IMG/VR virus record: IMGVR_UViG_3300034694_000334
Location: 1-25,853 of that record
DNA length: 25,853 bases
Strand: one strand, 5' to 3'
From: a virus
How positions within the stretch are numbered: position 1 is the first letter of the stretch; every line of letters starts with the position of its first letter. The notes under the pieces are model-generated. The model made no database searches. It saw only the letters and a list, made by a program, of their open reading frames with translations, and was not told where the DNA came from. Made by a program: the position numbers and the translations under genes. Shown in pieces: positions 7,083 to 14,391 of this stretch.

Positions 7083-9178
7083 TATACATCCTCAAATATT
7101 GTAATAATACCCCAGTCATCGTCAAATTCAATTTGTTGGTAAGGTACTGATACAGCTGCCGGATTTCCGACTGTAACGGTTGGCGCAGAACTATAGCCTA
7201 GTCCAGCATTGGTAACGGTAATACCTGTTGCCTGACCGGTACCATCAATTGCAATAGTTGCGGTAGCGGTTTCAGTAACAACGGCGTCTATAGCAACGTT
7301 TGCAGTTATATAGAACTTCCCAGTGTTATTTATAGTAATATCAGTCACCGCTCCATCAGTAAGAACAGCAGTTGCAGTTGCTCGGTAATCTACAGCAGCA
7401 CCATCGGGGTTTGAAACCGTAACAGTTGGTGTAGTGTTAGCATAATTAGCGCCAGCGTTTGTTACAGTGATTGCAGTTACTTCGCCTTCAAGCACTGTAG
7501 CTGTTGCAGTAGCAGGATCTTTATCAAAATCATCTGTGAAGTGACTACCTGTTTGAGCCGAGGTTGGAACAGTATATGAACCATCAGCTGTTACCCCAGA
7601 AATCTGTGTAATAATTAAGTTATCTAACGCACCGATGAAACTTCTTTCAGATCCAGAACGTTGACCAATATTTACCGTTCCACCGCCACCTTGTAGGTAA
7701 CCTTGTGGAGCATTGCCACCCGCGATTGCGGTACCGTTTAATAACCATTTTGCATCTGAGCCGTAATGCTCAAGTCTAACGTGATTCCATGCGTTTTCGT
7801 TTAAAGTATGTCCAGTAGATCTTACCGGAACTGTGTTGAGCCAAGGACGATATACAAGCACCCCACCATCTTCTATTTCAATTCTCATTGTTTGACCAGG
7901 AATATGAAGAATATGATAATCAGCAGTGCCTGCACCTGAGAATTCTGGACGAATCCAAAACTCTATAGCAAACCCGTTACCCGCAGTATTGAACGCGTAA
8001 TCAGTAACATGGCTAAAGGTTGTATCGGCTATGTTATGATATAGAGCATCATCGCCGTAGTAGACGTACGCAGATTTGGCCGGTGGTTCGTCCACAGAGA
8101 CGGTAGCTGAACTGTAATATGTGCCGCTGTTGGTTATATCAATAGATCCAACGGTGTCTCCAGAGATCACGACAGAGCCTGTAGCGGTGATTATGTTGCT
8201 GTCTGGAGCGCTAATTGTAACGGCTGGAACTGTAGAATAAAAGCCACCAGCTTCTGTAATAGTGAAGTCTGTTATAGCAGTATTTGTTATTGTTGGAGTA
8301 ATTTGTGCGTTTAATCCTGATGGAGCACTAATTGTAACTGGTATTACATTGAGTGGATCATAGTTTTCACCGTCGTTTATAATAGTGATACCAGTGAGAG
8401 ATCCATTAGATACCTGAGCAGTTGCCACGGCAGCTATACCATCTTCGTTAAGTGGCAGACCACCTGCAGTCATGCCTGGGCGAATAGTAATACCTTCTTC
8501 AGCAATAGCATCTCCAGCAGTGGATGTAGCCATATCAATATCAACGAACTTAATAACTTTCTTAGTTTTCTCAGGACCAAAATAGTATCCCTTTAAAGTA
8601 AAAGTTAAAGTGTAAAGAATTGTTTGTCTTGTTTCGTAATCACCCTCGTAAAGATCTTCGGTCGTAACACTATTCAACACAATAGGAATATCAATAGGAT
8701 CTAAGTCTGGTACCATCGATGCGGTAACAGTCCAATCTGGTGTAAAGAACGGAATGATTTGTTCCATAATCTTTGTTGCATCTTCAGCATACTTTGTCAT
8801 AATATACAAAGAGAACTCAATATCATATGGAACTGAAGCATACATAAAGGGTCTAGATGAATCAGTTTCGGTTTTTTGACTCTTGCGCATCTTCTGTGTT
8901 GATCCAATTTTTCTCGCTGGATCATATGATAGACTTGTAATTTCAAAAGACATACGCGGCAAAGACATAGCAGGTCTTGTGCTATTCAATAAATCTGGAT
9001 CTTCATTTAATCTTGAAAGAACTTTTTGGAATGGCGCGTATGACAACGGCACAATCATATCCTGTATTACCGTTCCGGCATTGTCTTTTCTTTCAATTTT
9101 AAGTTGATTGAAAATAGTACCGAATAACGCAACATATCTTCTCGTTGTTTCGTTATAGAAATAATTAGCAATAGCCAT
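7082..9178 (-). CDS. gp15: Tail sheath terminator gp15 with a large repeat/LamG insertion
   Basis: gp15 caps the sheath and tube end and joins the tail to the neck. T4 gp15 has 272 residues; this one has 698. Residues 1 to about 217 are gp15-like (start MAIANYFYNETTRRYVALFG; FTLKGYYFGPEKTKKVIKF near 193-211), and the last about 20 residues (IEFDDDWGIITIFEDV) resemble a gp15 C-terminus. Between them lie about 450 extra residues: three copies of a roughly 33-residue beta repeat (257-368), a concanavalin/LamG-like domain (about 370-525), and three more repeats (562-675). The reading frame is continuous, with no sign of frameshift. The start shares one base with the gp14 stop. The insertion probably projects from the neck-tail joint; a glycan- or surface-binding role is inferred. 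Confidence 0.9.
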   Translation of the reverse strand: MAIANYFYNETTRRYVALFGTIFNQLKIERKDNAGTVIQDMIVPLSYAPFQKVLSRLNEDPDLLNSTRPAMSLPRMSFEITSLSYDPARKIGSTQKMRKSQKTETDSSRPFMYASVPYDIEFSLYIMTKYAEDATKIMEQIIPFFTPDWTVTASMVPDLDPIDIPIVLNSVTTEDLYEGDYETRQTILYTLTFTLKGYYFGPEKTKKVIKFVDIDMATSTAGDAIAEEGITIRPGMTAGGLPLNEDGIAAVATAQVSNGSLTGITIINDGENYDPLNVIPVTISAPSGLNAQITPTITNTAITDFTITEAGGFYSTVPAVTISAPDSNIITATGSVVISGDTVGSIDITNSGTYYSSATVSVDEPPAKSAYVYYGDDALYHNIADTTFSHVTDYAFNTAGNGFAIEFWIRPEFSGAGTADYHILHIPGQTMRIEIEDGGVLVYRPWLNTVPVRSTGHTLNENAWNHVRLEHYGSDAKWLLNGTAIAGGNAPQGYLQGGGGTVNIGQRSGSERSFIGALDNLIITQISGVTADGSYTVPTSAQTGSHFTDDFDKDPATATATVLEGEVTAITVTNAGANYANTTPTVTVSNPDGAAVDYRATATAVLTDGAVTDITINNTGKFYITANVAIDAVVTETATATIAIDGTGQATGITVTNAGLGYSSAPTVTVGNPAAVSVPYQQIEFDDDWGIITIFEDV
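7154..8410 (-). repeat. Six beta repeats flanking a LamG domain in gp15
   Basis: Protein-level repeats at gp15 residues 257-288, 297-327, 337-368, 562-595, 605-634 and 644-675. The shared pattern is a short lead strand, then ITxITVTNxGxxY, then xxPTVTVSxP. Three copies precede and three follow the LamG-like domain. Individual copies have diverged in DNA sequence, so this is not a recent expansion. Confidence 0.8.
7604..8071 (-). other. LamG/concanavalin-like domain within gp15
   Basis: gp15 residues about 370-525 have the layout of a LamG-type jelly roll: FAIEFWIRPEF (403-413), the WNHVRLEHYGSDAKWLLNG strand pair (464-482, typical of laminin-G domains) and IGALDNLIITQ (515-525). Such domains often bind glycans or are purely structural. 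No ligand can be read from the sequence. Confidence 0.75.
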
Positions 9179-9861
9179 TAGTTGTTATCCTGAATAGTAA
9201 TGTTTTCGCTGAATGGATCCATTTCACTAAAGTCTAAAATATCATCCGACAGTTGTTCGAACTCAAGGTTTTGCGCCATCACATCATTATTTGCGACGTC
9301 TTCAAGAGTAGTAACGAATTGGCTGGTAGAATTAATATCATCAAAATAATTGTCAATATCATCGCGACCAGTGTCGAATCTTTCGTTAGAATATTCCATC
9401 AATTCGCATTTAATATCGTATACTTGTAAAGAACCAGATTGGTAGAAAACACTTTCGTGTTCTACGTATGTAATCTTATACATCTTCTGATTCAAAGGAA
9501 GCCAGATAATATCATTTTCGCGTGGACGAACTTTTGTTTGTGTTTTCCTAGTAACATATTGTTCGAATGTTCTGATAGCAACAGTGAATGTAACTTGGTC
9601 TCTGATCTGTAAACCAAACTTAGATAGGAAGTCGCCTTCGCCTTCAAACCCGTCAACATTTTTCACGTACACTTCAAAAGAATACATCTCATCATACAGA
9701 GGTGTATCATCTTCGTTAAAGATAGCATCTACGTTATTGAACAACCCACTTATATAGGTTACGTCAAGACCATAGATCTGAATAGACTCAATTACGAGGT
9801 CATCAACTAGATTTTGCTCGTTAAAGTTATCGTAGTTACTGAAGTATACGTTACTAGCCAT
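9178..9861 (-). CDS. gp14: Neck protein, T4 gp14 family
   Basis: Component of the head-to-tail connector that closes the filled head and accepts the tail. 227 residues (T4 gp14: 256). The N-terminus (MASNVYFSNYDNFNEQNLVDDL), the IYGLDVTYI segment near residue 29, and RPRENDIIWLPLNQKMYKI near 112-130 are typical of T4-like gp14. The C-terminal third is acidic and Asp/Asn-rich. The start lies 3 nt after the gp13 stop, and the ribosome site is weak (GGGT), suggesting coupling to gp13 translation. The stop codon overlaps the gp15 start by one base. Confidence 0.93.
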   Translation of the reverse strand: MASNVYFSNYDNFNEQNLVDDLVIESIQIYGLDVTYISGLFNNVDAIFNEDDTPLYDEMYSFEVYVKNVDGFEGEGDFLSKFGLQIRDQVTFTVAIRTFEQYVTRKTQTKVRPRENDIIWLPLNQKMYKITYVEHESVFYQSGSLQVYDIKCELMEYSNERFDTGRDDIDNYFDDINSTSQFVTTLEDVANNDVMAQNLEFEQLSDDILDFSEMDPFSENITIQDNN

Positions 9862-9864
9862 GAT

Positions 9865-10608
9865 TTACCCGATAAAATTATATGTTAGAGGCTGCAAATT
9901 ACTAATGGCGTCTTCTTCCATCTTTTCTCTTTCGGCTCTCGCCTCCGCTAATATTTGCTCACCATTAAAAGAAACACCACCAACTAATTGCATATTTGTA
10001 AATTTAGTTAGGTTAAGACCCCACTGTTCGCGTACAAGAGCTGATGCATAATTCTGCAACCATCTGTCTGACCAAACATCTGCGTATTCATCCGGATCAA
10101 TAATGTCGTATGCTTCAACGATAATGTAAGTACCAACTGTCCAGCGGTCTTTAGTATTATCGATATGCAATCTGTTCACATGTTTGTTGTAACGGATAAT
10201 AGGTTTACCAACAAGCATTTCTTGCATGAACTCAATATGCTGCATAGACATAAAGTAGTTAGTCATGCTATAACTCGCCATATCTTGAACATTGTTTAAA
10301 ACGAACTGATATTGAACGTTAAACATACCGCCACCCATAGAGATTGACGTATCAAAATTAAAGATCTTAGATATACCTAATAATTTTTCTGGTAAAGGGA
10401 TCCATCCATTTACTTTATCTTGTTCTGTAATTATGTGCTTTAGATAAACTAACTGGCTACCATTATAATGATAGTCTCTCCAAAAAGAAACAGCTTCATC
10501 TACTCGGTCGTCGATTTGTTCTTCAGCAACGTTAATTTGGATAACTGGCGCGCCAATTTTCCTTAAAATATATTGTATGAATTCATCTCTTGACTGTGGT
10601 TGTGCCAT
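9865..10608 (-). CDS. gp13: Neck protein, T4 gp13 family
   Basis: Neck protein that binds the portal with gp14 after packaging. 247 residues, shorter than T4 gp13 (309) but usual for marine T4-like phages. The N-terminal segment (SRDEFIQYILRKIGAPVIQINV, read in two parts: helix 6-19 and strand 20-28) followed by EEQIDDRVDEAVSFWRDYH and a YLKH motif is characteristic of the family. An AAGGGG ribosome site precedes the ATG at 10608. It is the first gene of the continuous 13-14-15-16-17 block, in the same order as T4. Confidence 0.93.
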   Translation of the reverse strand: MAQPQSRDEFIQYILRKIGAPVIQINVAEEQIDDRVDEAVSFWRDYHYNGSQLVYLKHIITEQDKVNGWIPLPEKLLGISKIFNFDTSISMGGGMFNVQYQFVLNNVQDMASYSMTNYFMSMQHIEFMQEMLVGKPIIRYNKHVNRLHIDNTKDRWTVGTYIIVEAYDIIDPDEYADVWSDRWLQNYASALVREQWGLNLTKFTNMQLVGGVSFNGEQILAEARAEREKMEEDAISNLQPLTYNFIG

Positions 10609-10618
10609 GGTTTTCCCC

Positions 10619-10951
10619 TTAAGCCAGTTCGTCTTTAATGATTACTTTGATGTAACCAGTATTTGGAAAGGTTTCAATCTGACCGTTGTTATATTCTATT
10701 TGAAATTCTGCACTATGGATGCCTGTGTTAGAAGTATCGCCAGATGCCCATTCATAAGCTACAATGCCCTTGGTTGCGTTAACGATAGTTCCTGTCCCAC
10801 CATCAATTGCAACAATTCCATCGTCAAGTTTCATATGAAATTTTACCAAAGACGCATTCGCCATTGATTTAACTCTACCGTTAGAATCTTTAAGAGCTAC
10901 CTCAATAGACGGTGCAGTGTCGTTCTGTTTAATGTAAAAGCTAGCCGCCAT
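10619..10951 (-). CDS. BppU-like N-terminal domain protein, probable baseplate or tail component
   Basis: 110 residues. The pattern FYIKQNDTAPSIEVALKDSN at 5-24, then VKFHMKL near 36-42 and a C-terminal strand TGYIKVIIKDEL, is that of the immunoglobulin-like N-terminal domain of phage upper baseplate proteins (BppU type). In Gram-positive siphophages this domain anchors receptor-binding proteins. In other phages it occurs as a small stand-alone protein of unclear role, and here it ends after this one domain. It has a GGAG ribosome site and a one-mismatch late promoter box 24 nt upstream of the start, so it probably heads its own late transcript with gp13-gp17. Confidence 0.75.
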   Translation of the reverse strand: MAASFYIKQNDTAPSIEVALKDSNGRVKSMANASLVKFHMKLDDGIVAIDGGTGTIVNATKGIVAYEWASGDTSNTGIHSAEFQIEYNNGQIETFPNTGYIKVIIKDELA

Positions 10952-10975
10952 TTTTGTTTCTCCAAGGTTTACTTT

Positions 10976-10983
10976 TATTTATC
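10976..10983 (-). promoter_or_regulatory. Probable T4-type late promoter (GATAAATA)
   Basis: GATAAATA on the minus strand, 24 nt before the ATG at 10951, with one mismatch from TATAAATA. It would drive the BppU-like gene and the neck/terminase block. A weak AT-only inverted repeat (AAAAGT/ACTTTT) lies just upstream. Confidence 0.5.
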
Positions 10984-10998
10984 AAAAGTGAAAACTTT

Positions 10999-11586
10999 TT
11001 ACTGTAGAATTTCAACCTGTGTCATTCCGGTGTTAGTTAATTTAATAGAGTTAGATTCGTCGTTAATAAGCAAGTCGTTGAAGTCTGTACTGTTAAATAC
11101 TGTGTAATTAGCACCATCTTTAGAGTAAGTACGTGTAGATATATTTAATCCAACGCTTTCAACACTGAAACTATAAGAACCAATACTATCGCCTTCTGAG
11201 AAAACGTAGATATTGGTGTCAAGTGTAAATTCTAAAGTAGGGTTGAAATTCGCGTGAGTAAGTACAAGACCAGAAGATTCCGAGGTGTAATCAAATAAAA
11301 CGTTATTTGCTACTGAAATGTATCTTTGAACACCAAACTCAATAAAGCTTGAACTAGTAAACCCAAAACTTAAATCTGTAGCTCTACCATATATTGTTGG
11401 TGTTTCTATTCCAGCAGTAACCTCAAAGTCTAATGTTACTGGGCTAATATAACCAGTGATCGGAACTTGAGCATAAGAAACAAAGGAAGTTCCAATTGTA
11501 CCTGAAACTTCCCCTGATAGCTGTAGATAACCACCGCCAAAGAATTCGAAATCTAATGTTGTCGAAAATGCTCCATTTGCAGACAT
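10999..11586 (-). CDS. Beta-rich hypothetical protein, probable virion component
   Basis: 195 residues, not recognised. The sequence alternates short hydrophobic and Ser/Thr-rich strands (LDFEFFGGGYLQLSGEVSG near 12-30; FTSSSFIEFGVQRYISV near 76-92) with almost no charged residues, as in phage tail or decoration proteins. There are no cysteines, no signal peptide and no membrane segment. The ATG at 11586 has an AAGG ribosome site about 11 nt upstream. It lies between two other small structural-type genes on the same strand under an upstream late promoter, so a virion role is inferred from context only. Confidence 0.75.
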   Translation of the reverse strand: MSANGAFSTTLDFEFFGGGYLQLSGEVSGTIGTSFVSYAQVPITGYISPVTLDFEVTAGIETPTIYGRATDLSFGFTSSSFIEFGVQRYISVANNVLFDYTSESSGLVLTHANFNPTLEFTLDTNIYVFSEGDSIGSYSFSVESVGLNISTRTYSKDGANYTVFNSTDFNDLLINDESNSIKLTNTGMTQVEILQ

Positions 11587-11608
11587 GAGGCTTACCTTAA
11601 GTTAAAGT

Positions 11609-12016
11609 TTATGCGCCGCCAGCTGTAATGGTGAATGTAGTAATATTGATTTGCTGACCAGTAGCAATGTTAGTATTATCTAACTGCATGTCGCCACCGG
11701 CGCCAGTCGCTGAAACTGTACCTTGCATATGACATACAGTGCCAGCATTATTATGTAATCTAAAATAACCTGCTGTACCTGAAGCATCTGCAGATAAGTC
11801 TTGCCAAGTTCCTGACAAAGCAATAGATCCATTAAGCGGTGCACCCAACCAATCAGATGGAAGTACCATTGTTGCTACAACTACACCAGTGTTGGCTGTT
11901 CCAGCGTCTGCAGGTGCCGATCCTGTTGAAATTGTAAGAATTGGATTAATACCAATCTCTGTTTCGATTGCAGATAACGTTGAGTTTCTTGCATCTGTTG
12001 ATAGCTGAAATGCCAT
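11609..12016 (-). CDS. Small phage structural-type protein
   Basis: 135 residues beginning MAFQLSTDARNSTLSAIE and containing LPSDWLGAP (53-61), SGTWQDLSADASGTAGYFR (68-86) and a C-terminal FTITAGGA. This pattern occurs in a common family of small phage proteins found near tail or structural genes; its exact function is not established as far as I know. The sequence is beta-rich with few charges. The ATG at 12016 has an AAAGGAA ribosome site and a perfect TATAAATA late box 32 nt upstream, so late expression is well supported. Confidence 0.8.
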   Translation of the reverse strand: MAFQLSTDARNSTLSAIETEIGINPILTISTGSAPADAGTANTGVVVATMVLPSDWLGAPLNGSIALSGTWQDLSADASGTAGYFRLHNNAGTVCHMQGTVSATGAGGDMQLDNTNIATGQQINITTFTITAGGA

Positions 12017-12048
12017 TAGTTGTTCCTTTATTTGTATTAATTTGTGTA

Positions 12049-12056
12049 TATTTATA
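12049..12056 (-). promoter_or_regulatory. T4-type late promoter
   Basis: A perfect TATAAATA on the minus strand lies 32 nt before the ATG at 12016. It sits back to back with a sigma70-type promoter on the plus strand (12075-12102). Confidence 0.72.
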
Positions 12057-12074
12057 AAATAACTAAAATAACTG

Positions 12075-12102
12075 TTGACACTAAATTAGAACGTGGTATA
12101 AT
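12075..12102 (+). promoter_or_regulatory. Consensus sigma70 promoter pointing antisense to late genes
   Basis: TTGACA at 12075-12080, a 16-nt spacer, then TATAAT at 12097-12102, preceded by TG one base away (extended -10). Both hexamers are perfect. It lies in a 112-nt intergenic gap and points right, into the 3' end of a minus-strand gene. No plausible plus-strand gene follows it closely. Confidence 0.65.
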
Positions 12103-12128
12103 AATCTTATGTTCTTTAATATAATAGA

Positions 12129-12902
12129 TTAAAACTTATTAATATCTCTTCTTTCTATATCTTCTTCAGACAATCTATCTCCCATCCAAACCTCAATTAC
12201 CTTAACTGGATTAACACCAACGTTAGTTGCTTTGTGCCAACAAAGTCTTGGAATATCAATACTATCACCAGATTTATAGATCTTAGAAGTACTGTAACCA
12301 TTAGGGAATTCTAATTCCATTCTAAGATCACCATCAACAATATGCCAATGCTCAGACCTAATGTAATGTTTCTGGTCAGACAAAGACTTTCCAACATCAA
12401 TGGATAATTCTTTTACTTTCCAATGACCGTTTTGATCTAAATCTCTGTATGTACCCCAGTTCCTTTGTGTCTTTGGTTTGTTCCAATTCTTTAGAATCCA
12501 TGATGAGCTATTCTTCTTATCTTCACCGCCAACACCAAACTCAAAGTGAACATCGTCAAACACCATCTCTGGAATATTATCTTTTGTTCTGTCTCCACCG
12601 TTAGCAAAAATAATTTCTGTATTACGAGGGAAGTAATCTTTAATATACGCTATGGCATCAATCGCTGTATCATCACTATCATCAAAACCAAAAACATGTC
12701 CAACACTCTTGATATTATTAACTATATTTATACGTTCTTCGTAGGACATAAATGGCTGCCCTTTCTTACGTGTTAACCATTCATCGCTGTTTACACCAAC
12801 ACATAAGATCTGACCAAGCTTTTTAGCTTCTTCAAAATATGCGATATGTCCCGAATGAAGTGGATCAAATCCCCCAGTTACGACTACTACTCTCATTACC
12901 AT
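12129..12902 (-). CDS. Cytidylyltransferase-like/cupin fusion protein
   Basis: 257 residues in two domains. Residues 4 to about 140 are a nucleotidyltransferase of the cytidylyltransferase fold: GGFDPLHSGH at 10-19 with the HxGH-type motif, GVNSDEWL at 36-43, and SSSW near 132-135 at the usual ISTS position. Enzymes of this type activate sugar or alcohol phosphates as nucleotide conjugates, as in the RfaE C-terminal domain. Residues 175 to about 250 form a cupin like the C-terminal domain of type II mannose-6-phosphate isomerase: RSEHWHIVDG at 182-191, IPRLCWH at 217-223, IEVWMGDRLSEEDIERRD at 236-253. The two domains suggest a sugar-nucleotide step in glycan synthesis. The start at 12902 has GGAGG 7 nt upstream. 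The substrate cannot be read from the sequence. Confidence 0.88.
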   Translation of the reverse strand: MVMRVVVVTGGFDPLHSGHIAYFEEAKKLGQILCVGVNSDEWLTRKKGQPFMSYEERINIVNNIKSVGHVFGFDDSDDTAIDAIAYIKDYFPRNTEIIFANGGDRTKDNIPEMVFDDVHFEFGVGGEDKKNSSSWILKNWNKPKTQRNWGTYRDLDQNGHWKVKELSIDVGKSLSDQKHYIRSEHWHIVDGDLRMELEFPNGYSTSKIYKSGDSIDIPRLCWHKATNVGVNPVKVIEVWMGDRLSEEDIERRDINKF

Positions 12903-12918
12903 TATAGTTCCTCCATCA
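12899..12918 (-). repeat. Duplicated translation-initiation segment, copy 2
   Basis: The 20-mer covering ribosome site and ATG of the nucleotidyltransferase gene matches 13131-13150 at 19 of 20 positions (GGAGG here, GGCGG there). Confidence 0.7.
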
Positions 12919-13134
12919 TATCATTATATCCACGAGCTGGCCTGTCATTTCCCCAATAGGTTTGTTTATTTCCCCATTAGCCGAGTAAACAACATATTCA
13001 ATCTTTTCTACTCGTACTACACCATTACGTTCAACATGATTTACATCAGTGCGAATAACATTATCACCGACATAATTCATTGAGGTGTATTTACTTAATA
13101 CTACTGCATACCCTGCTGCTGCTGTTATATCCAT
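12916..13134 (-). CDS. Small hypothetical protein
   Basis: 72 residues if started at the ATG at 13134, which shares its first base with the stop codon of the upstream methyltransferase gene (TAATG). This fits coupled translation better than a start 27 nt further up, inside that gene. The product (MDITAAAGYAVVLSKYTSM, then two short beta segments VVRVEKIEYVVY) has no recognisable motif. It is co-directional between the methyltransferase and nucleotidyltransferase genes, and its stop overlaps the ribosome site of the latter. Function unknown; reality supported by spacing and frame only. Confidence 0.6.
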   Translation of the reverse strand: MDITAAAGYAVVLSKYTSMNYVGDNVIRTDVNHVERNGVVRVEKIEYVVYSANGEINKPIGEMTGQLVDIMI

Positions 13135-13150
13135 TATAGTTCCGCCATCA
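13131..13150 (-). repeat. Duplicated translation-initiation segment, copy 1
   Basis: A 20-mer covering the ribosome site and ATG of the 72-residue gene, nearly identical (one mismatch) to 12899-12918, which starts the next gene. Confidence 0.7.
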
Positions 13151-14384
13151 CATAGTCCCAAGCAAAGTTAATCTTGTTAATAGATTTCATTTCAGGTTTC
13201 TTGTTTGCGTGCATTGGATGTACCCACCAATCTTCATAATTCTGTGATGTATCAGTTGAAATATCACTTACAAATAACACATAACCAATTTTATTAAGTA
13301 TTTTTCTAGACTCTTCTCTGAATTCAGGACCCCACCAAGCTGCGTTATGTTGGAACTGTATTACACCAAATTCATACTTGTCAAACGGAATTTTGTTTAA
13401 AGCTTCTATAGATGCGGTTTCTGCGTTTATTCTCAATAGATCTATATGCTGCTCTAAACAATTTTGCTTAAACAGCGCTTTATAATCTGTGTTAGCTGCA
13501 TCACCCAATGTAACATTTGTAGTTCTTTCGCGAGAAAATATATGGCACATTCTTTCAGAATTGTCTAATGAAATTCCTTTCCATTCAAACTCTTTTTCTA
13601 ATAAAAGCGTATTATTATATAACTCAGGGTGACCGCATCCAAGCTCAACGAATGTACCATTGCGCTTACCATCTAACAAAGATAATACAAACATATCTTG
13701 GAAGTGGCGAGAATAATTAGTATCAATATCTTCTAATCCAGCGAATGGATATTTAAATCTATCATAATCACTCGGTGTATATGGTAATGTACTTGGATAA
13801 CCATGCATTGCTAATAATTCTGTAGCGCCTTTTTGCACATCTGCATCTGTGTTATATCTATGCTTTAAATTAAACGCTAGATTTTTAGAATCATCCCTGC
13901 CATTTGTTTTCCACTTTGCTTCTGCATACAATAATTCTAGCATGCCATTGCCCGGATAACCAACATCGTTATCACCAGTACACCAACTGCTGCCAGGAGA
14001 TCCGGTTTTTACTGACAAACCGATCTTAGCATACATTAAGCATTCGCGCCAATCATTCTTTTCTTTTTTATATTTTGCAAGAAAGTAATAAGCGTCTGGC
14101 ATATCAGGTAGTGTATCAATTGCAATCTTAAGAAGACCCTCAACACTTTGACCACGATTACCGTTGCGTTCATAGATAAACGCGCTCAGAATCATACATT
14201 TATACTGCAACCATCTATCTTTTATTGTTTTTCCAGAAGACATATCAGCAGCTCTTAAATAGAAACCAAAGGCACCTGACCCTTGTTCTAATCTATCATA
14301 TTCACGCGCTAATTTATAGATTTTATCTGGATTGTTATAGTCTAAGACTACATCGGTCAATAATTGTGGATTTGTAAATTTCAT
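13134..14384 (-). CDS. TPR-like / FkbM-type methyltransferase fusion
   Basis: 416 residues. The N-terminal 210 are helical, with a repeat character (LLKIAIDTLPDMPDAYYFLA near 84-103; ECLMYAKIGLSV near 114-125) resembling TPR units that in sugar-related enzymes hold the substrate or partner. The C-terminal domain is a Rossmann methyltransferase: the SAM-binding motif TFVELGCGHPELYNNT at 244-259 and an acidic turn (GISLD, 270-274), then IDLLRINAETASIEAL at 314-329, which aligns with the DLLKIDVEG motif of FkbM-type enzymes although Asp-Val-Glu-Gly has become Asn-Ala-Glu-Thr. It sits in the glycan-type module, so methylation of a sugar or surface structure is inferred. It starts 7 nt after the upstream gene, with a GGGTGA ribosome site. 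Confidence 0.78.
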   Translation of the reverse strand: MKFTNPQLLTDVVLDYNNPDKIYKLAREYDRLEQGSGAFGFYLRAADMSSGKTIKDRWLQYKCMILSAFIYERNGNRGQSVEGLLKIAIDTLPDMPDAYYFLAKYKKEKNDWRECLMYAKIGLSVKTGSPGSSWCTGDNDVGYPGNGMLELLYAEAKWKTNGRDDSKNLAFNLKHRYNTDADVQKGATELLAMHGYPSTLPYTPSDYDRFKYPFAGLEDIDTNYSRHFQDMFVLSLLDGKRNGTFVELGCGHPELYNNTLLLEKEFEWKGISLDNSERMCHIFSRERTTNVTLGDAANTDYKALFKQNCLEQHIDLLRINAETASIEALNKIPFDKYEFGVIQFQHNAAWWGPEFREESRKILNKIGYVLFVSDISTDTSQNYEDWWVHPMHANKKPEMKSINKINFAWDYVMAEL

Positions 14385-14391
14385 TTTATAA

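Noticed and set aside
7327-7334. TATAAATA on the minus strand near the 3' end of gp15
   Set aside because: It is 245 nt from the next start (gp16) and within repeat codons for Thr-Ile-Asn-Asn. Not convincing as a promoter.
7082-9178. gp15 as two genes fused by a sequencing error
   Set aside because: The frame is continuous, the repeats flank the LamG domain symmetrically, and gp15-like sequence is present at both ends, so an insertion explains it better.
10986-11001. Inverted repeat AAAAGT/ACTTTT as a terminator
   Set aside because: The stem is entirely A/T apart from one pair and there is no proper U run after it on the coding strand; too weak to call.
12725-12732. TATAAATA on the minus strand inside the nucleotidyltransferase gene
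   Set aside because: It lies in ordinary codons (Arg-Ile-Asn-Ile) with no start codon at the usual distance downstream; most likely chance in AT-rich DNA.
12546-12776. Plus-strand 76-codon frame as the product of the promoter at 12075
   Set aside because: It is 440 nt from the promoter, has no ribosome site, and is the antisense shadow of the nucleotidyltransferase gene.
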